64,000 nt of DNA from Xenoacremonium recifei. Taxonomy: Eukaryota > Ascomycota > Sordariomycetes > Hypocreales > Nectriaceae. The translations under genes were made by a program, and so were the position numbers. The stretch spans positions 744,001-808,000 of the forward strand of contig WOFQ01000008.1 in the NCBI GenBank assembly GCA_012184525.1, given 5' to 3'. The notes under the pieces are model-generated. The model was not told where the DNA came from, ran no database searches, and saw only the letters and a list, made by a program, of their open reading frames with translations. Below, piece after piece: positions 45,094-57,998 of this stretch. Each line of letters begins with the position of its first letter. The first letter of the stretch is position 1.

Positions 45094-47212
45094 ATGGTTC
45101 ACAATCACCAGCATCACGAAACCGCCATCCCCGGCGAGATCCCCATCCCCCATGGCCCTCCCATGGGCGACGACTCGGACGACTTCCCCGCCGGCACTGA
45201 CGCTGAGCGCCGCATCTTCAGCCATGTCACCCGCCCCGACGACTCCTACACCCCCGAGGGCGTCTACTGGGCCGACCTGCCCTTCATGAAGCGCTGGAAC
45301 TTCGTCTCCAAGGTCGACCGCGAGGCTGCCGCCGCCGAGCTGTCTAGCCTGGGCTCTATGATCAAGAAGGACCCCATGTCGCCGCTGTCCTGGTACTTCC
45401 GCCACGCCGTCATCCCCGGTGCCGGTCTCGGTCTCGAGGGTTACGTGCTGTTCTCCATTGGTAACCTGTCGTCGCTGTTTGCCGATGCCTTCCCCGAGTG
45501 CTGGGACGACGAGACCGTCTGCAGCAAGAACTGGATCGCCTCGGTCACCTACCTCGAGATTGTCGGCATCATGTTGGGCCAGGTCTTTGTTGGTGTAAGT
45601 CAATGCTCCCTCTACCCGTGACGTGTGTGTGTTTCGGGCGGCTCGCACCGCGGCCCCCAAACATTCAGACACTCACATTGGCCGCCACCCATCTCACTAA
45701 CACGCTCTCTAGATCATCGGTGATTGGATCGGTCGTCGCTGGGGTCTCATCCAGGATGCCGCCATCATGTTCGTCGGTCTGCTCATGCTCACGGCCTCCT
45801 GGGGCTTGACCATGCAGGGCTGGGTCATCTGCTACGCCCTGTCCCTCATGTTCTACGGCTTCGGTGTTGGTGGCGAGTACCCCATCACGGCTACTTCGTC
45901 CCTCGAGAGCGCTGTCACCCAGGGCAAGCTCTCCACCAAGGAGGATCGTCTTCACCGTGGCCGCCGTGTCACTACCGCTTTCTTGATGCAGGGTTGGGGT
46001 CAGTTCGTCAACCAGGTCATCCTGATCGTCCTCCTCGCCATCTTCAACGACGGCCAGGGCTCGCCCCCCTACAGCAAGTCTGCCGCCCAGTACACGTTCC
46101 GTCTCTCTTTCGCCTTCCCTGCCATTGGAACCTTCTGGCTCCTCTACTACCGTGCCTACCGCATGCCCAACGCCTCCAAGCAGCTCGTTGATGCCAAGGC
46201 CCGCGCCAAGGTCACCGGCTACGACATCAACGCCCTCAAGTACTGCTTCAAGCACTTCGGTGGCCGTATCCTGGCTACTGCTGGCGGTTGGTTCTGCAAC
46301 GACGTCTTCTTCTACGGCAACAAGCTCTTCCAGGGCCAGTTCATCAAGGTCATTGACGATGGCTCCAAGTCGCTCATGACCTCGTGGACCTGGAACTTGG
46401 TCAACATTGTCGTCTCCCTGGCCGGTTACTACGCCGCCTCGCTCCTCATCGACAACAAGATGTACGGCCGCAAGTTGATGCAACAGGTTGGCTTCTTCAT
46501 GTGCTTCCTGATGTTCGTCATCCCCGCCTTCAAGTACGACTACTACAGCAGCTCTGCTGGCATCCACGCCTTCCAGGCCATGTACTTCCTGTCGTCCTTC
46601 TTCAACCAGTTCGGTCCCAACTCGGTCACCTTCCTGGTTGCCGGTGAGGTCTTCCCCACCCCTATCCGAGCCACTGCCCACGGTTTCTCTGCCTGCATTG
46701 GCAAGGCTGGTGCTCTGCTGGCTTCGGTCCTCTACAACTACATTGATACCCCTACCAAGTTCCACGTCGTCCCCTGGTTCGGTCTTGCCGGTATGTTCAT
46801 CACTTGGCTCTGGCTTCCCGACACCACCGGCCTGGACCTCAAGGAGCAGGAGCGCCGCTGGAGCTACATTGTCGCTGGCAAGGAGAACGAGTACCACGGT
46901 GTCGCTGTCAACCCTACCCATCTCAGCCTGTGGGAGCGTCTCTGGGGCGTTGGCAAGACCTACGACCCCGAGCTTGACTGGAAGATGAAGATTGAGGACA
47001 TGCGTGCCGACTGGGAGCTGTACCAGTCCAGCCGTGGCCCCAAGGAGACCGAGGCTTCCCTCCCCGAGGATGGCGAGTTCTCCCCCGAGATTCACGAGTT
47101 CTTCAAGCGCTCCAGCCCCAACAAGCTGGCTGGTCGCGAGGGCGTCATGGTCGACGACAAGATGGCCGGCCATGACGACAGCACCAACGAGAAGACTAGC
47201 AGCACCCAGTGA
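45094..47212 (+). CDS. MFS transporter of the phosphate / glycerophosphodiester (Pho84-Git1) type
   Basis: Exons 45094-45594 and 45713-47212 (118-bp intron with CTAAC) give 666 residues. About twelve hydrophobic segments are visible. Family marks include GDWIGRRWG after the second helix, the signature GFGVGGEYPITATSSLES in helix four, a charged central loop, and the C-half motif GEVFPTPIRATAHGFSACIGKAGA. This arrangement fits the proton-coupled phosphate symporter family, including Git1-type glycerophosphoinositol permeases. Which substrate applies cannot be told. Long hydrophilic N- and C-terminal tails are probably cytosolic. Codon use is strongly biased to C-ending codons, which suggests high expression and also creates a 526-codon antisense frame. 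It is convergent with the C2H2 gene. Confidence 0.88.
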
Positions 47213-48052
47213 TTGCATCCCTCTCGGGTGCCTTGAAGAAAGCAACTTTTTTCTCTTGTATATCTCACCTTACTCGTAAAACCATATAAATTGCAACCTA
47301 ATAGATTGATCAATCGACGATTGGCACGGCATGGCGAGGGCGTTTTGTACTGCTGTCACTTGTTTATTCGCCAGCCGTGGGGAGCTCATGGCACAAGATA
47401 CCATATCTTAGTAGTCAGTCCTTTAGGAGAGAATCGTTCAAAATAAACTTGTCATATTATATACTTGTTCATACATCGTGATCTCGTTTGGCATGCTTTA
47501 CCATCCGAGTTATTAATTCCACATTATGGCACTTAGGAGAATCTAGGCTGAAAAGAGAAGAGGGACAGTGATATCCAACGAAGGATTTCGCAAGTCCCAT
47601 CTCAATAGCCACTCAGAGCCTGAGGAGCGGGCACATGATAAAACAAACGTTCATGATAGAACAAACGTGATATGCTGATGCATTGGGCTACCTGTAGCAA
47701 AGTCGCTCTCATCTATAGTACCCGGGCATCGTCGTGCGCGTCATGACTCAAAGGCAGTTCGGGGGGGTCTGCTCTAGTGGTATCAACGAAAAAAGAAATA
47801 ACAAGACAAGAAACGAAGGCGGTTGGTTCCATTCGCGTATCCCGAACAAAGAAAGAAGAGAGAGCGAGCGAGAGAGTAGTGATCAAACGTGCAGATATCC
47901 ATCCATCCAACTTGCCAAAATTCAGATTGCCAAACCATACATGGTATAAGACATCCCATCCCTCATGATGTGTGTGTGGGTGACCGTCCTCCTTTTATAA
48001 ATCTTCCCCCTTTTTCAACGGAGGACCGTATCCTCCTGAGATGGAGGGCTGT
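47213..48052. other. Convergent 0.8-kb intergenic region
   Basis: 3' flanks of the transporter and the C2H2 gene. It contains an ACAAACGT-bearing imperfect duplication at about 47640-47670 and a GA-rich purine tract at about 47850-47880. No gene or RNA is supported. Confidence 0.45.
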
Positions 48053-51000
48053 CTATGAGTCCACGTCCATCTCCTCCGGGTTTTGCTCTTGGTCCGGAGT
48101 CCGTTCCTGTTCTTGGTCGTGGTCTCGTGTCTCGTGCCCTTCTGCCAGGTCGCCGTTTACTTCTTCGCTGGCGCCTCTCGAACTCTCCTGTCCGCCAGCT
48201 TCCTCCGCTCGACGTGCCCTCTGTTGCAGCGTTCGTCGATGACCGCCACGCGACCCTAGCGACACGACGACGCTTAGCACACAGTCGTCAAGATGCTCGT
48301 AAAAGTCCTGTGCCGTAGAGTACTCGGCCTTGCAGATGGTGCACCGGGCGCCAGGACCATCGGGAGGAATCGGCGTCGTGATGACATCGGCTCCACGACG
48401 AGTGTTGGGCGCGGCCTGATCGACGTTGTGGATGGCTGTGAGGTGCCGCTTGAAGACGTCGGCACGGTTGAAAGACTTCTCGAACGGGGTGCCGGGTCCA
48501 GGGCAGAAGGGGCACGCCATGGTACCTTTGTAATGTGTCAAGGCATGGCGATTCTTGTCGTATTTGCGAGCGAAGCCCTTTACATGGTACTCGCACGTTG
48601 TGATGGGACACTTCTCAGGCCGCTCCTCTTGGTGGGTGAGCATGTGTGCGGCAAGATCGCGGAAGACACGGCCGCATTCCGGATGAGGACAACGAGTGCG
48701 GTTCTCGGGGGGCCGGTTCACCGCATTGATGTTGATGCGGTCTATTGGCATCGGCGGCCCTGCTATTGTCGACGACGTGTGTGCACCAACCGGGACGTCC
48801 AGAGATCTAGGCATCTCCGGAACAGGAGTACGCAGCAGAGGATCTGCCATGAGCACGGCCGAGGTTGGCGTCTTCAAGTCGTCCTCGTCCTCCTCGTCGG
48901 TCGAGGAATAGTCGTCGGGCCCGTCCATTTCTATCGAATGCCTGACTTCTCGCATCCAGTCCTTCAGAACATTCATCGGCGGCCAGTCGCCGCTTGCTTT
49001 GCCCGCTCGATGAGGTCTAAAGTGAGCGCGTCGAAGATGAGCCGCTGCGTTGTAGTAAGCTCCATAACGTTTGTTAGCAAGACATGCCTTGCACCTGTTC
49101 AGGGGAATGATGGGTTGAGGTGCCGACGGGTTTTGCTTCCGAGGCTCTTTGCAGACCCAGCGGCGGACAGTTGCAGAGTGCTTTGCATCGGTATGCCGTC
49201 GTAATTCGTGCTCGCCGCGAAAACCTTCGGGATGTTCATTGCATTTGTCGCAGAAGACCCGGCGCATGATGGGCCGTTGATACTGCGTTTTGGCCCTTAT
49301 TGGCGGAATCGGCTCGCCTCGTGGTTTGGCATCGGCGGAAAGCTCACCCGCAACGGTGTGCCTCCGGGCACGCGGTGTATCGACGTAAGGCCTGCCTGAT
49401 TGCTCCGGAAGCCGTTCCGGCCCAGATCGAGAAGGACCGGGGCTTTGCCATGGCTCCGTAGGAGAATTGAAGTGAGACTTATGCCCCCTTGGAGCGGAAT
49501 CTAGGTTGCGTTGTGCTATAGCTGCGGTGAGGTGCTCGATGCCACTGAGAGTGTTGAGTGGCCGAATGAAGCCATTAAACCCAACCCCATCGATTTCTCC
49601 AGCGCCCAGTCTGAGGAGGTATTCAAAACTGGAAGGGATATTTTGCGCCGGCCATGTGTCTCGACGTATGATCCGGTTTGTGAATTCTAAAAGAGGGCCA
49701 TGCAAAGTACTCGGCGCTTCTAGAGTCTCGTCACTCGACGCCGCAAACAAACCAGTAAGCTCCGTGAAGACATTTCCCAGAGCTTGCGCAGGATCTTCCT
49801 GGGTGTTGCTACCTGGGGCTCTAGACAGGCCGGCCTTATGTGGCGAGAGAAGTGCGATATCCAATATGAGCGTTCGCACGGCACTGAAGATGCAGAGAGC
49901 AAGAAAGACCGAGAACCAGCTGGTGAGGTTCATGTGAGACTTCGCAATGAACGCCTCAAAGTTTCTGAGAAATTGCGTAGCGCTTTCTTGCAGAAGCTCG
50001 CTATTCTGCCTTAGGTCGACCTCATCGGGCGGAGGCACAGGCGCCTTAGGAGATCCGAGTTGCAAAGCGGATTGCGGTTGGAGTAGATCAAAGGCGACGA
50101 GGTCTCGCAGCAGGCGCTTCGCGTAGAAAAGAACTGGATATGAGTGCAACTCCTCCTGACGAGTGGCAGAAAGGGTGTTGGTGACGGTTAGGAGGTCTTG
50201 CAAGTTGTATGCCGTGCCTTGACAATTCCGAGTTGAGACCAAGACTCGAAGAAAAGGGGGGAAAGAACCGTATTTCTCCTGGGACGAGCTTCTGCTTAGC
50301 CCTGAAGCGAGATCCGTATCCTCGAACCACCAAAAGCTGTCTGGGAAGTCAAAACCTAATCCACCCACCGCTGCATCTGGAATGAAGGGACATGATTTCA
50401 TGATATATTCGTTAATATCTCCCCGAGTTGCATAGGGGGAAGTGAGAGGAGTCTGGGTTTGTCGCGGTATCAAAGAAACTAATGTTCAGTACTTAGCTAA
50501 AAATGCTCACTTGATCAATGCTGGGACAGGGAAAATATACCTGGTAATAAGACATCCACGAACGACATAAGTGATCCACGATAACAGCCAAAGACGGACC
50601 AAATAGGGGCTTCTCTGGTGGACAACGGATTCGCGCAAGAAGTGCATGGTATAGAAGCATCGCACTGTCGTTATAATTAGTACATCAAGCGCCGAACCTA
50701 TGAGGGAATGGCGAAGGGAGTTCTTACTGGTCGCTTAGAAATCCTGCATCGGAGACAGGGTTCATTCTTCTTCTCTTCGAATTTCTCTTGGAATTTCTCT
50801 TCGAATAGCTTAAGCTCGCCAATAGATTGCAGACGAGGACGATTGGCACCCCTCTCTCCTGTCAAGGGAGGTAGGTGGTTATCGTTGTCGGCATCCGAGG
50901 GGTTCCGAATGGGCCCAAGACGACTATCAGAGAAGCTGAAGCTGGTACCCGACTCGCTTCTTCCAGTTGATGGAGTGGGTAGAGGAAGAGGTGGTAGGCT

Positions 51001-51793
51001 GGTGTTGACGACTGGACGTTGCGGTTGATAATGAGGAGCTTGTCTGACTAAAGGTCCTGCATTTGACGAGTTGGGGGGCTGTTCGACAAGACCCATGGCG
51101 GGCGAGGGTCTGCTCGGTGAAACAGAATCTCTCCGTGGTAGATACGAGTGGAGGTGGTTGTCACGATCGAGTTGCGTGACGAATCCATAGACATAATGAA
51201 TACAGCGCTCATCCCAGCATTTGAAGGTCGGCTGAGGCACTCCACGGACTCGGCGAAGCATTGGCTTTGTGACCGGGTCAGTGTACAAGAGGTGATGCTC
51301 TAGCCATGGTAGATAGTCAGGAGGGCTCTGATCCAGAGGCGTATTTCTTAATGCGACGGTGACATCGATATCTATGAGTTTTGCTGATATTAGTCTCTAG
51401 GACGATCTGACCAACACTCGGAGATGAGTAAGCAATTACTTTCTTGGATGCAGGCGGTTTCGAGACATTCACAACGATACTGCAAGATTCGAGCCTCCTC
51501 AGCTTGAGAAAGAGAGGGAACGCGAGAAGTTATGCCTGACACGTGAACAATTAGCGAGCTGTAGCAGTGTAAGCGTTCAGGAGGGAGAATATACCATGAT
51601 GGTCGACAGCTGCTTCTAGGATGCGTAATTTGTGCCGCAGAAAAGAAATCTCGTGAACGGCATCCGGGCCATTGCTGGCGGGAGTCAAAGCAGCTGGAAC
51701 GGTTGCGACGTTAGCGAGGCGGTCTCTCACGATACTGGGGATTGAGAGGGACGGACCGGACATGCTCGGCGGGCTCGACTCATCCCGACTCAT
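48053..51793 (-). CDS. Large C2H2 zinc-finger protein with a partial Zn2Cys6-like cluster
   Basis: Exons 51793-51595, 51535-51440, 51371-50728, 50664-50541 and 50478-48053 give 1162 residues; the introns are 59, 68, 63 and 62 bp. After a short Ser/Pro start, residues ~105-160 hold a conserved block (SPPDYLPWLEHHLLYTDP, then KPMLRRVRGVPQP). A cysteine cluster at 304-323 (CLRCRISKRPCD, then PCTSC) is split by an intron and continues into WSVFGCYRGSL. C2H2-type fingers lie at ~764-785 (CDKC...HTDAKH) and ~951-1038, and a last CTIC...H...C unit at ~1067-1086. The tail is acidic and Glu/Gln-rich. This is a nuclear regulator of a family common in Sordariomycetes; its targets are unknown. The third, fourth and fifth exons are each confirmed by restoring conserved sequence. 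Confidence 0.86.
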
Positions 51794-51861
51794 CTCATCT
51801 CATCTCACACGGACACAGGATCTCGCGGCGGCGGGCAAGCAATCAAGCAAGCAAGCACTTG

Positions 51862-51887
51862 GCAGGGCAAGGCAAGGCAAGGCAAGG
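51862..51887 (+). repeat. GGCAA-type short tandem repeat
   Basis: About four near-perfect copies of a 5-bp unit 70-95 bp upstream of the C2H2 start codon. Related units recur at 17288-17301 and 52365-52385. Confidence 0.6.
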
Positions 51888-52894
51888 TCAACAACGGGGT
51901 GGGTACGCAGTCAGTTGTCTGTCTGCCCATCCATGAGCATGGCTGATGGCGGAGTCGTGGCTATCGCCGATCGGAGCCCATGCCGGCCCAGGCTCAGGCG
52001 GAGGAGAGTCGAGAGTCTTGCGTTGGCGACGCTCGTGAGAAGTTGAGAGGGGGCAAGTCCGGGGGCGGTCTCGCGTTATCACGGCGACGCTCCTCGCGCT
52101 CTCTCGTCCGAGTTTCCCTGGGAGATGTAAAGGCAGAAGCAGAAAATCGACCAGTCTGGGTTTTATCAACGGCCCCGGACGGACATGGTGCTGCTGGGAC
52201 GGGACCCTTGCTTGCTTTGGTGTGCTTGGCCCTCCCTGTCAACTCTGGAACCCGTCCAGGGCTTGGACTTGCGCGCTCTCGGTCGTTTGCTCGCTGGCTC
52301 GCTCGCTCGCCCGCCCGCTCTCGCAGCTCCCACCTTGCCTTAGGTTAGGTACCTTAGGTGCCTCAAGGCAGGGCAGGGCAGGGTAAGGCCGGCAGCACCC
52401 AGCCAGCAGCAACAAGGGCCAGACGGGACGGGAGACCAACGAGGACCAGCCAGAGCCGGCCAGCGGGGAGGGAGGAGTAGCATCCATCAGTCAGCATCAG
52501 CATCAGCAGCAGCGGCGAGGAGCGGCAACGGCAACGGTAGCGGTAGCGGCAGCGGGCACAACACGCAGCAAGCGACCCAGTCAGTTACCAGCCCGGCAGC
52601 CCAGCCAGCCATTCAGCAGCAGGGCAAAGCAGTCGACTGGCTCGTTTGATGGATGGCTCCAAGCACCCCTCCCACTCCCCTCCCCAGAGCTAAGGGTAGG
52701 TCGTCCCAGAGGGTGGGGCAGCAAGCGGTTTGCTGCCTTTCATCGCGTCTTTTCGGGGTCTCTTTTAGCTCCCTCGCAGCGAGGCGCAAGAGCTTCAGCG
52801 CGGGCTGGCCTGCTGGTTGGTGCGAGCTTTTGCTGGTGCTGGTGCGAGCGAGCAGGGTGGCCTCGAGGGCGGGCCGGAGGGGGGTGACCTGGAT

Positions 52895-52922
52895 AGTGCA
52901 GTGCAGTGCAGTGCAGTGCAGC
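52895..52922 (+). repeat. AGTGC x5 microsatellite
   Basis: Five exact tandem copies of a pentamer in the intergenic region. Repeat-length polymorphism would be expected. Confidence 0.8.
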
Positions 52923-55407
52923 AGGAAGAAGTCCGGAGGAGCATGGGACAACTTCTGGCGGCAGATTTGGAGATGGTGCCGGCGACGATGCATCTGCTGC
53001 CAGCCAGGGTCCGAAAGTACAACGGGGATGACCAGCGCAGACAGTGCATAGTCTCGATACCACACTATGGAAGTCAGCAGCAGTAACGCGGGCATACACA
53101 GTGTCAAAACCCGCCACGTGGCGGTCGCCGAGCGTACTCGGCAGTCGGGTCAGAGGTATCCGACTAGCACGGTGAGTGAGGGGCCTGAGGGAGGGAACCA
53201 CTTCACATCCAACCCTCTCACCTCACGGACCAGACGCTCACCAGTCACCAACCCAGTCAGTCGGTCCCGGCCCCAGTCACCGATGACAGGACGGCCATGG
53301 GACTTTTTGCTGGCCGCTTGTCTCTGCAGGCTTCGACCAAAGGCGGCAAAGCAGACAGGCCAGACATCTCAGGCCATACATACTTGTAGACCTGCCTGTG
53401 CGTGTGCCGGCCTGGGCTGCAAAGTACGGATCGGTGCCCCGAGTCGGATCACGATGCAGCCAACCAGGGCGTCAGTCACAGCCAGGCCCCCTTGCAACGG
53501 AAGGTGGTAGAAGAGGAAGAAGCCCTAGTTTCGCTCACAAACCCATGAATGAATCCACGGATCCATGCGCGCCTTAAGTTAGGCACGTCAAGCCCGTCGG
53601 TATGTGCTCCCGAAGCTGGAGGCAGTTGTCAACTCTGTTTTGTCAATCACCAAACCTTGATCCATACAGACTATGGCCTTGTGTCTGTCCCCGACGACTG
53701 GCGAGTCCGCACTCCGGTCTAGGCTCCGGCATGTGGCTCGACAGACCGACCGACCGACCATCTTCACAGAGTTAACTCAACTCAACACCTTAATCATGAA
53801 GGAATGCTCCTGTTTAGCCGCTCTGGTCCCCACCCTCCTTGGGCGACCGTCTCGCCCTTGTCCTGATCCTCACCTCGTCGTTTGCCAGTTCCTGTCCGGT
53901 CGCAGTTTTGTCTGTCATCTATCATCCGCCTGACTCTCTCCCCCTCCTCGCTTCCCCCCCACGAGCAGAAAGATAATCAGACGCCAGTCGGGAACGCCAC
54001 ACGGGAACAAGCAAACAGCCGGACAGTCCAGGGTTGCAACAACCTACGGCGAGGCAGCAGAGACAAACTTTCCCCATGTCCTCTCGGCCACCCCCAATCC
54101 TTCAGCGCATGCTCAGCTGGTCAGGCGGGAGTCGTGACTGGACGGACTGTCCTCGAAGTGGTCCTCGAGGATGGGTGACTGACCCCTCCCTCCCACGGCC
54201 CCCTGGTAGCGTGGTGGAGCTTCGCACTGCCGCTTTAGCTCTTGTGCCTCAACGCTTCCGCCTGTCGTCCCCGTCTCCTCCATGGATCGAGAGCATCGAG
54301 GACGCGTGTCCTCGCCTTGGCTTTTGGTCGAGGGTGAAGCCGCCGGTGTCACGGCAACGGGCGTCACCTCCCTTCCAACCCAGGCCCCAGGGCATCAGCC
54401 GAATCATGAGCCACCGAACCCTCCGCTGAGGTGGAGGTTAGCTCTGGCATCACACCTCTTCGCGCCTGCGGGCGCCATGTGCCTCGAGTGTGAGCCTGTG
54501 ACCTGTGTGCAGATGTAGCACTGTAGCACTGCAGGTCTTGGTGGTGCACGCAGTTTGTCTGCGAAGAGAGAGAACGGTTGAAAGCTGGTGCCGCACTGAC
54601 CAACTCTTCACAGAATCCCTGTTCGCTGTCTGGTCCGGTCCCCCGTCGTCTCGCCTCACCTCACCCACCCCTCCACTTTCCCTCACTCCCTCGCCTCGCC
54701 TCGCCTGGCTCTCTCTGGGAATTCGGTCGGGACACTCCGCAGCCAGGACCCGAAGTCGAAGGCTGGCGTTGTTAATGACCAAGTCGTCCAATCAGAGACG
54801 TCGGTTTCCGTGCTAAGGTCGCGAGCCACGCGGGAGATCCCTTCTCTGGTTGGCGGATCTTCCAGACTTTTTCTTGTTTCTTTGCTTTTTCGTCGCTCGC
54901 TCCCGGTGGACTCGTGTTTGCCCCGTACTCAGCTGTCTAGTAATTGCTGAATGAAGTGACCTGCATCTCGATGAGCCTGTTGTCAGCAAATCCTGCATTG
55001 CGTGATGGGCCAGAGAGGCCATTTGAGTGTGGTTAAGGATGCTTGTGTGGTGATATAGCAAAATTTGGTATCCGTGTAAATGCGACTAAAACTTTATGCT
55101 GCTGTAGCTCATGTTGAATGGCTGATGGCTTCTCCCCTTTTGGCCATTTCCATCCTTGCTGTTGAGCTAGTTTTCTCTCAAGCTTCAATCGTAGCTGAAG
55201 ACAAGAAACGAAGATGTAAAGAAAAAGAAAAGAAAGAAGAAAGAAGCGGGACGGGGCAAAATGAGGCATCGTCCAAAGAAACCGAGGCTCGTGAGTGAAA
55301 AAGAAGACCGCCGGAAATCCCAAACGCCCTCTCCTCTACCTGTATCGTTCCATTTGCCATCGCATCCGCATCTGTATCTGCTCCCAAGAAGCTCTCAAAT
55401 GCCCTCA

Positions 55408-56737
55408 TTATTCATCGGTAGTCCACCACGTCTTCTCCCGTAGCGGCATTTCATCCCCTGATGCCTGCCGACTTCCGTCAGATTCAGCCTTATAGGCCCA
55501 ATACTCGCTCAGCCGCAGCTCGGCATAGTTGGCATAGTCAAAGTCGATCATTGAGATGACAGCCTGGATCGCCGACCAGATGCCCCAGTAGAATCCAGGC
55601 ACCCCGCGGAACACATCAACTTCCTCCATGAGCTTCGTCACCTCCTCATCCTCGTTGACTGTCTCACCGGTCAACGTAAAATACGCCTTAATGTACTCTT
55701 TGATGAAAGCCAACCGCTGACTCTGCGTAGGCACTGCCGAGTAGTCGCAGTCATATCCTGCCCACTCAGCGAAGTGGTTGGCTATATCGAATGCTGCCGG
55801 TGATGGAGTCCCGTACTCGTAGTCGATGAAGCTCACCGAGAGTTCATCGCCCTCCTTCACTCCATCTCGGTGAATGATGACATTTGCGCACAAAAGGTCG
55901 CAATGAGAGAAGACCAACTATATTAGACATGTTAGTTATATCCTACAATTCTTGTGTCTTTTCAGTAGTTAACCATACCCCGTTTTTGCCGAGCCCTGGC
56001 CGCTGGCTCAACTTTTGGATCATTTCCTCCAGCTCTGACTGCAAAAGGGCCTGCCTTTCTCGTTGAGCTTCAGTGTCCGTTGGTAAAGCCAAGATCCACT
56101 TTTGCATTGTGGTCCAGACGTTCGGTGGTGGTTTTCCGGGGGCAGCGTTGTCGATTCTGTCCTGGTGTCGTTGGGCGTCTCCATTTGTGAGGCCGTTGTG
56201 GCCGTTTGATGTCTCACCCGGAACGACATCGTTTCGGTGGCCATGGGCATCGGGAAGACAGGGGACGGTGGCATGCCACTGCGCGAGGCGTCGAGCGATG
56301 GCTCTGAGGATCGGAGGGTCGCTCAAGTCCTTGGCCTGTGCGACAGCTCCCGGGATGAAGCGGTAAAGCATGCCGTTCTTGAACCGAGCGAGCAGCTCTG
56401 GGGCCAGCTTGTGCTTCATAAGAAGTTCGTGGTTCTCAGCCTCGCGTTCCCGGTCGATAAGAATGGCTGTCCCATTGCCGTAGGCGCGGAGCAGGATGGC
56501 CTCCTTGTCTACCTCTTGCTTCGACAGTCCAGGCCGGCGGTTGACGGCCTTGAGCAGGGTGTTGGTGATGCCATCGGTGAATCGGACAAATTCGACCTTG
56601 GAGTCCTCGCCAGCCCAGTCTGGCTTCAGGGTGTGGATGAGAGCGAGGGCAGACTTATCCGAGTCCTGGTTGTCGTAGCTTAGAGGGATGAACCGCACTC
56701 GACTGGGCTCGAAGCTCGGCGAAACCTGGGAAGACAT
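55408..56737 (-). CDS. EKI1: Choline/ethanolamine kinase family, probable ethanolamine kinase
   Basis: Exons 56737-55979 and 55917-55408 (61-bp intron with CTAAC) give 422 residues. The N-terminal lobe contains FTDGITNTLLKA, the ATP-loop equivalent of this family, and AILLRAYGNGTAILIDREREAENHELL. The intron falls just before the phosphotransfer motif FSHCDLLCANVI (the HxDxxxxN Brenner motif). The second metal-site motif SFIDYEYG follows. The aromatic choline-binding pattern near FYWGIWSAIQAVISMIDFDY is present. The reaction is ATP-dependent phosphorylation of ethanolamine (or choline), the first step of the CDP-ethanolamine branch of phospholipid synthesis in the cytosol. Ethanolamine specificity is judged from the RAYGNGT and DYANYA segments, so choline kinase remains possible. 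It is divergent from NPR3. Confidence 0.9.
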
Positions 56738-57998
56738 GGCTGTGAAAAGCTACTTCGAGAAGCTATCACCAGAGAGGCAGGGGCGAAGAGATGGTTGCAG
56801 ATGAACGAATAGAGCAAAGTCTCTCAGTTAACCGTCATTTCTAGTGGCTCAGGAGTTGATAAGAGGATTTCCGTGAGCTCCTGTTGATGGACAGTGAGCC
56901 AGAGCACGGTTGGATAAAGGGGCAGGAAGGCGCGATAGGGCTGAGGACAAAGTAGGCCGTGCGGGAAGGCACGAGGCGCGCGGAGAGGCTCAAATCTCAA
57001 GGCTCACTGAGGACGAGGTGAGTGAAGTCGCAAGACGCACACGACCTGTTACCCTTCCAGTCGTAGACTCGTAGAGCGTCAGTGAAGTGTTTTGTGGGCG
57101 AGCTTGAGAGTCGAGAGTGGGCCAGTCAAAAGGACGTCTGCGACCATGTGAATGTGCTGGCTAGCAGTGAGGGACGAGACGAAGGGGCACGTTTCTCCTT
57201 GCGAAGGGGATTAGGTAAGGTCAAGAGCTCAGTAGTGCCTTATCCGCACCGCGAGAAATTTAGCAGCAGGTATTTCAGGGCGGATGGTGGTTAATATTAG
57301 AGAAGGGGAAAAAACCAACGGAGGCTTCTCAGGGGCGCTATTTGGCGGTCTGGACCCGTGGCACTCCAACGCGTACCTTACGTACGGTGGGAAGCTGCCC
57401 TGGAGCTGCCTGGAGACCTGCCACTGGAAATTGGATAGCACGTGAAAGTCGTCAGCTTGCTGCAGGACTGTTGAGGTTGTAATAATTTGTTGGGCTTGGG
57501 CCACAGCCAGCAGCTCTTGCCCAGAACTTGATTGATCCCTGTGGCCGCTGCAGGAACGTCAGATCCCCGGCCATAGAGCTCCCTGTTATCTTGCCTGGCC
57601 TCCCACGCTCTCCCACGCGCAGGTCCTACAACCCTCTAATCACAGCGAGCAGCGAGAGCGGTGTCCAGAGCCGTGAAGCCAAATTCAGGGTCCCCTGGCC
57701 TAATCAAACCCAAATGACGGTCCCCGTCCATAGTGGCGCTTCCACTATCGTAGCCCTTGGCTTCCCCTCCCGGCCCTGTGGAATTTCTCGTCAAGACCTG
57801 GAAGCTCGCCGGGGCTTCACCGGTCGCTGCCCCGCGCCGCCTCAAACCTTGATTCGACAGCTGCGCCACAACTGGAGGGGCTTTCTGGAAACGGCGCCTC
57901 CTCTGGCGAGGCTCAGCTGCCCTCGTCACCTCAACCAGCGACACCAAGGTATCTAAGACGATCCATGACAGTCGGCCTCTGATCATGCGACCCGCATC
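56738..57998. promoter_or_regulatory. Divergent promoter region, EKI1 / NPR3
   Basis: A 1.3-kb gap between two outward-facing genes. The NPR3 side (57520-57990) is CT/CC-rich leader-like sequence. No individual regulatory site or extra gene is supported. Confidence 0.5.

Larger units (their letters stand above)
51794..55407. promoter_or_regulatory. 3.6-kb gap: C2H2 gene upstream region and EKI1 3' flank
   Basis: No gene is supported. The sequence is rich in short direct repeats: GGCAA units at 51862-51887, a TTAGG/GGTACC-containing patch at 52341-52361 followed by GGGCA units, GGCAAC and GGTAGC units around 52520-52555, and AGTGC units at 52895-52922. CT-rich stretches occur at 53900-53960 and 54650-54710. 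Open frames are present on both strands but are low-complexity and mutually overlapping. Confidence 0.5.

Noticed and set aside
45665..47245. 526-codon frame antisense to the MFS transporter
   Set aside because: It mirrors the sense gene exactly. Strong use of C-ending codons removes stop codons from the reverse frame. The product is Val/Gly/Glu-rich without family resemblance and runs across the sense intron and stop.
50560..50664. Apparent one-base frameshift between the cysteine cluster and WSVFGC in the C2H2 gene
   Set aside because: On recounting, the run of C is four bases long, not five, and the frame is continuous. The gene is intact.
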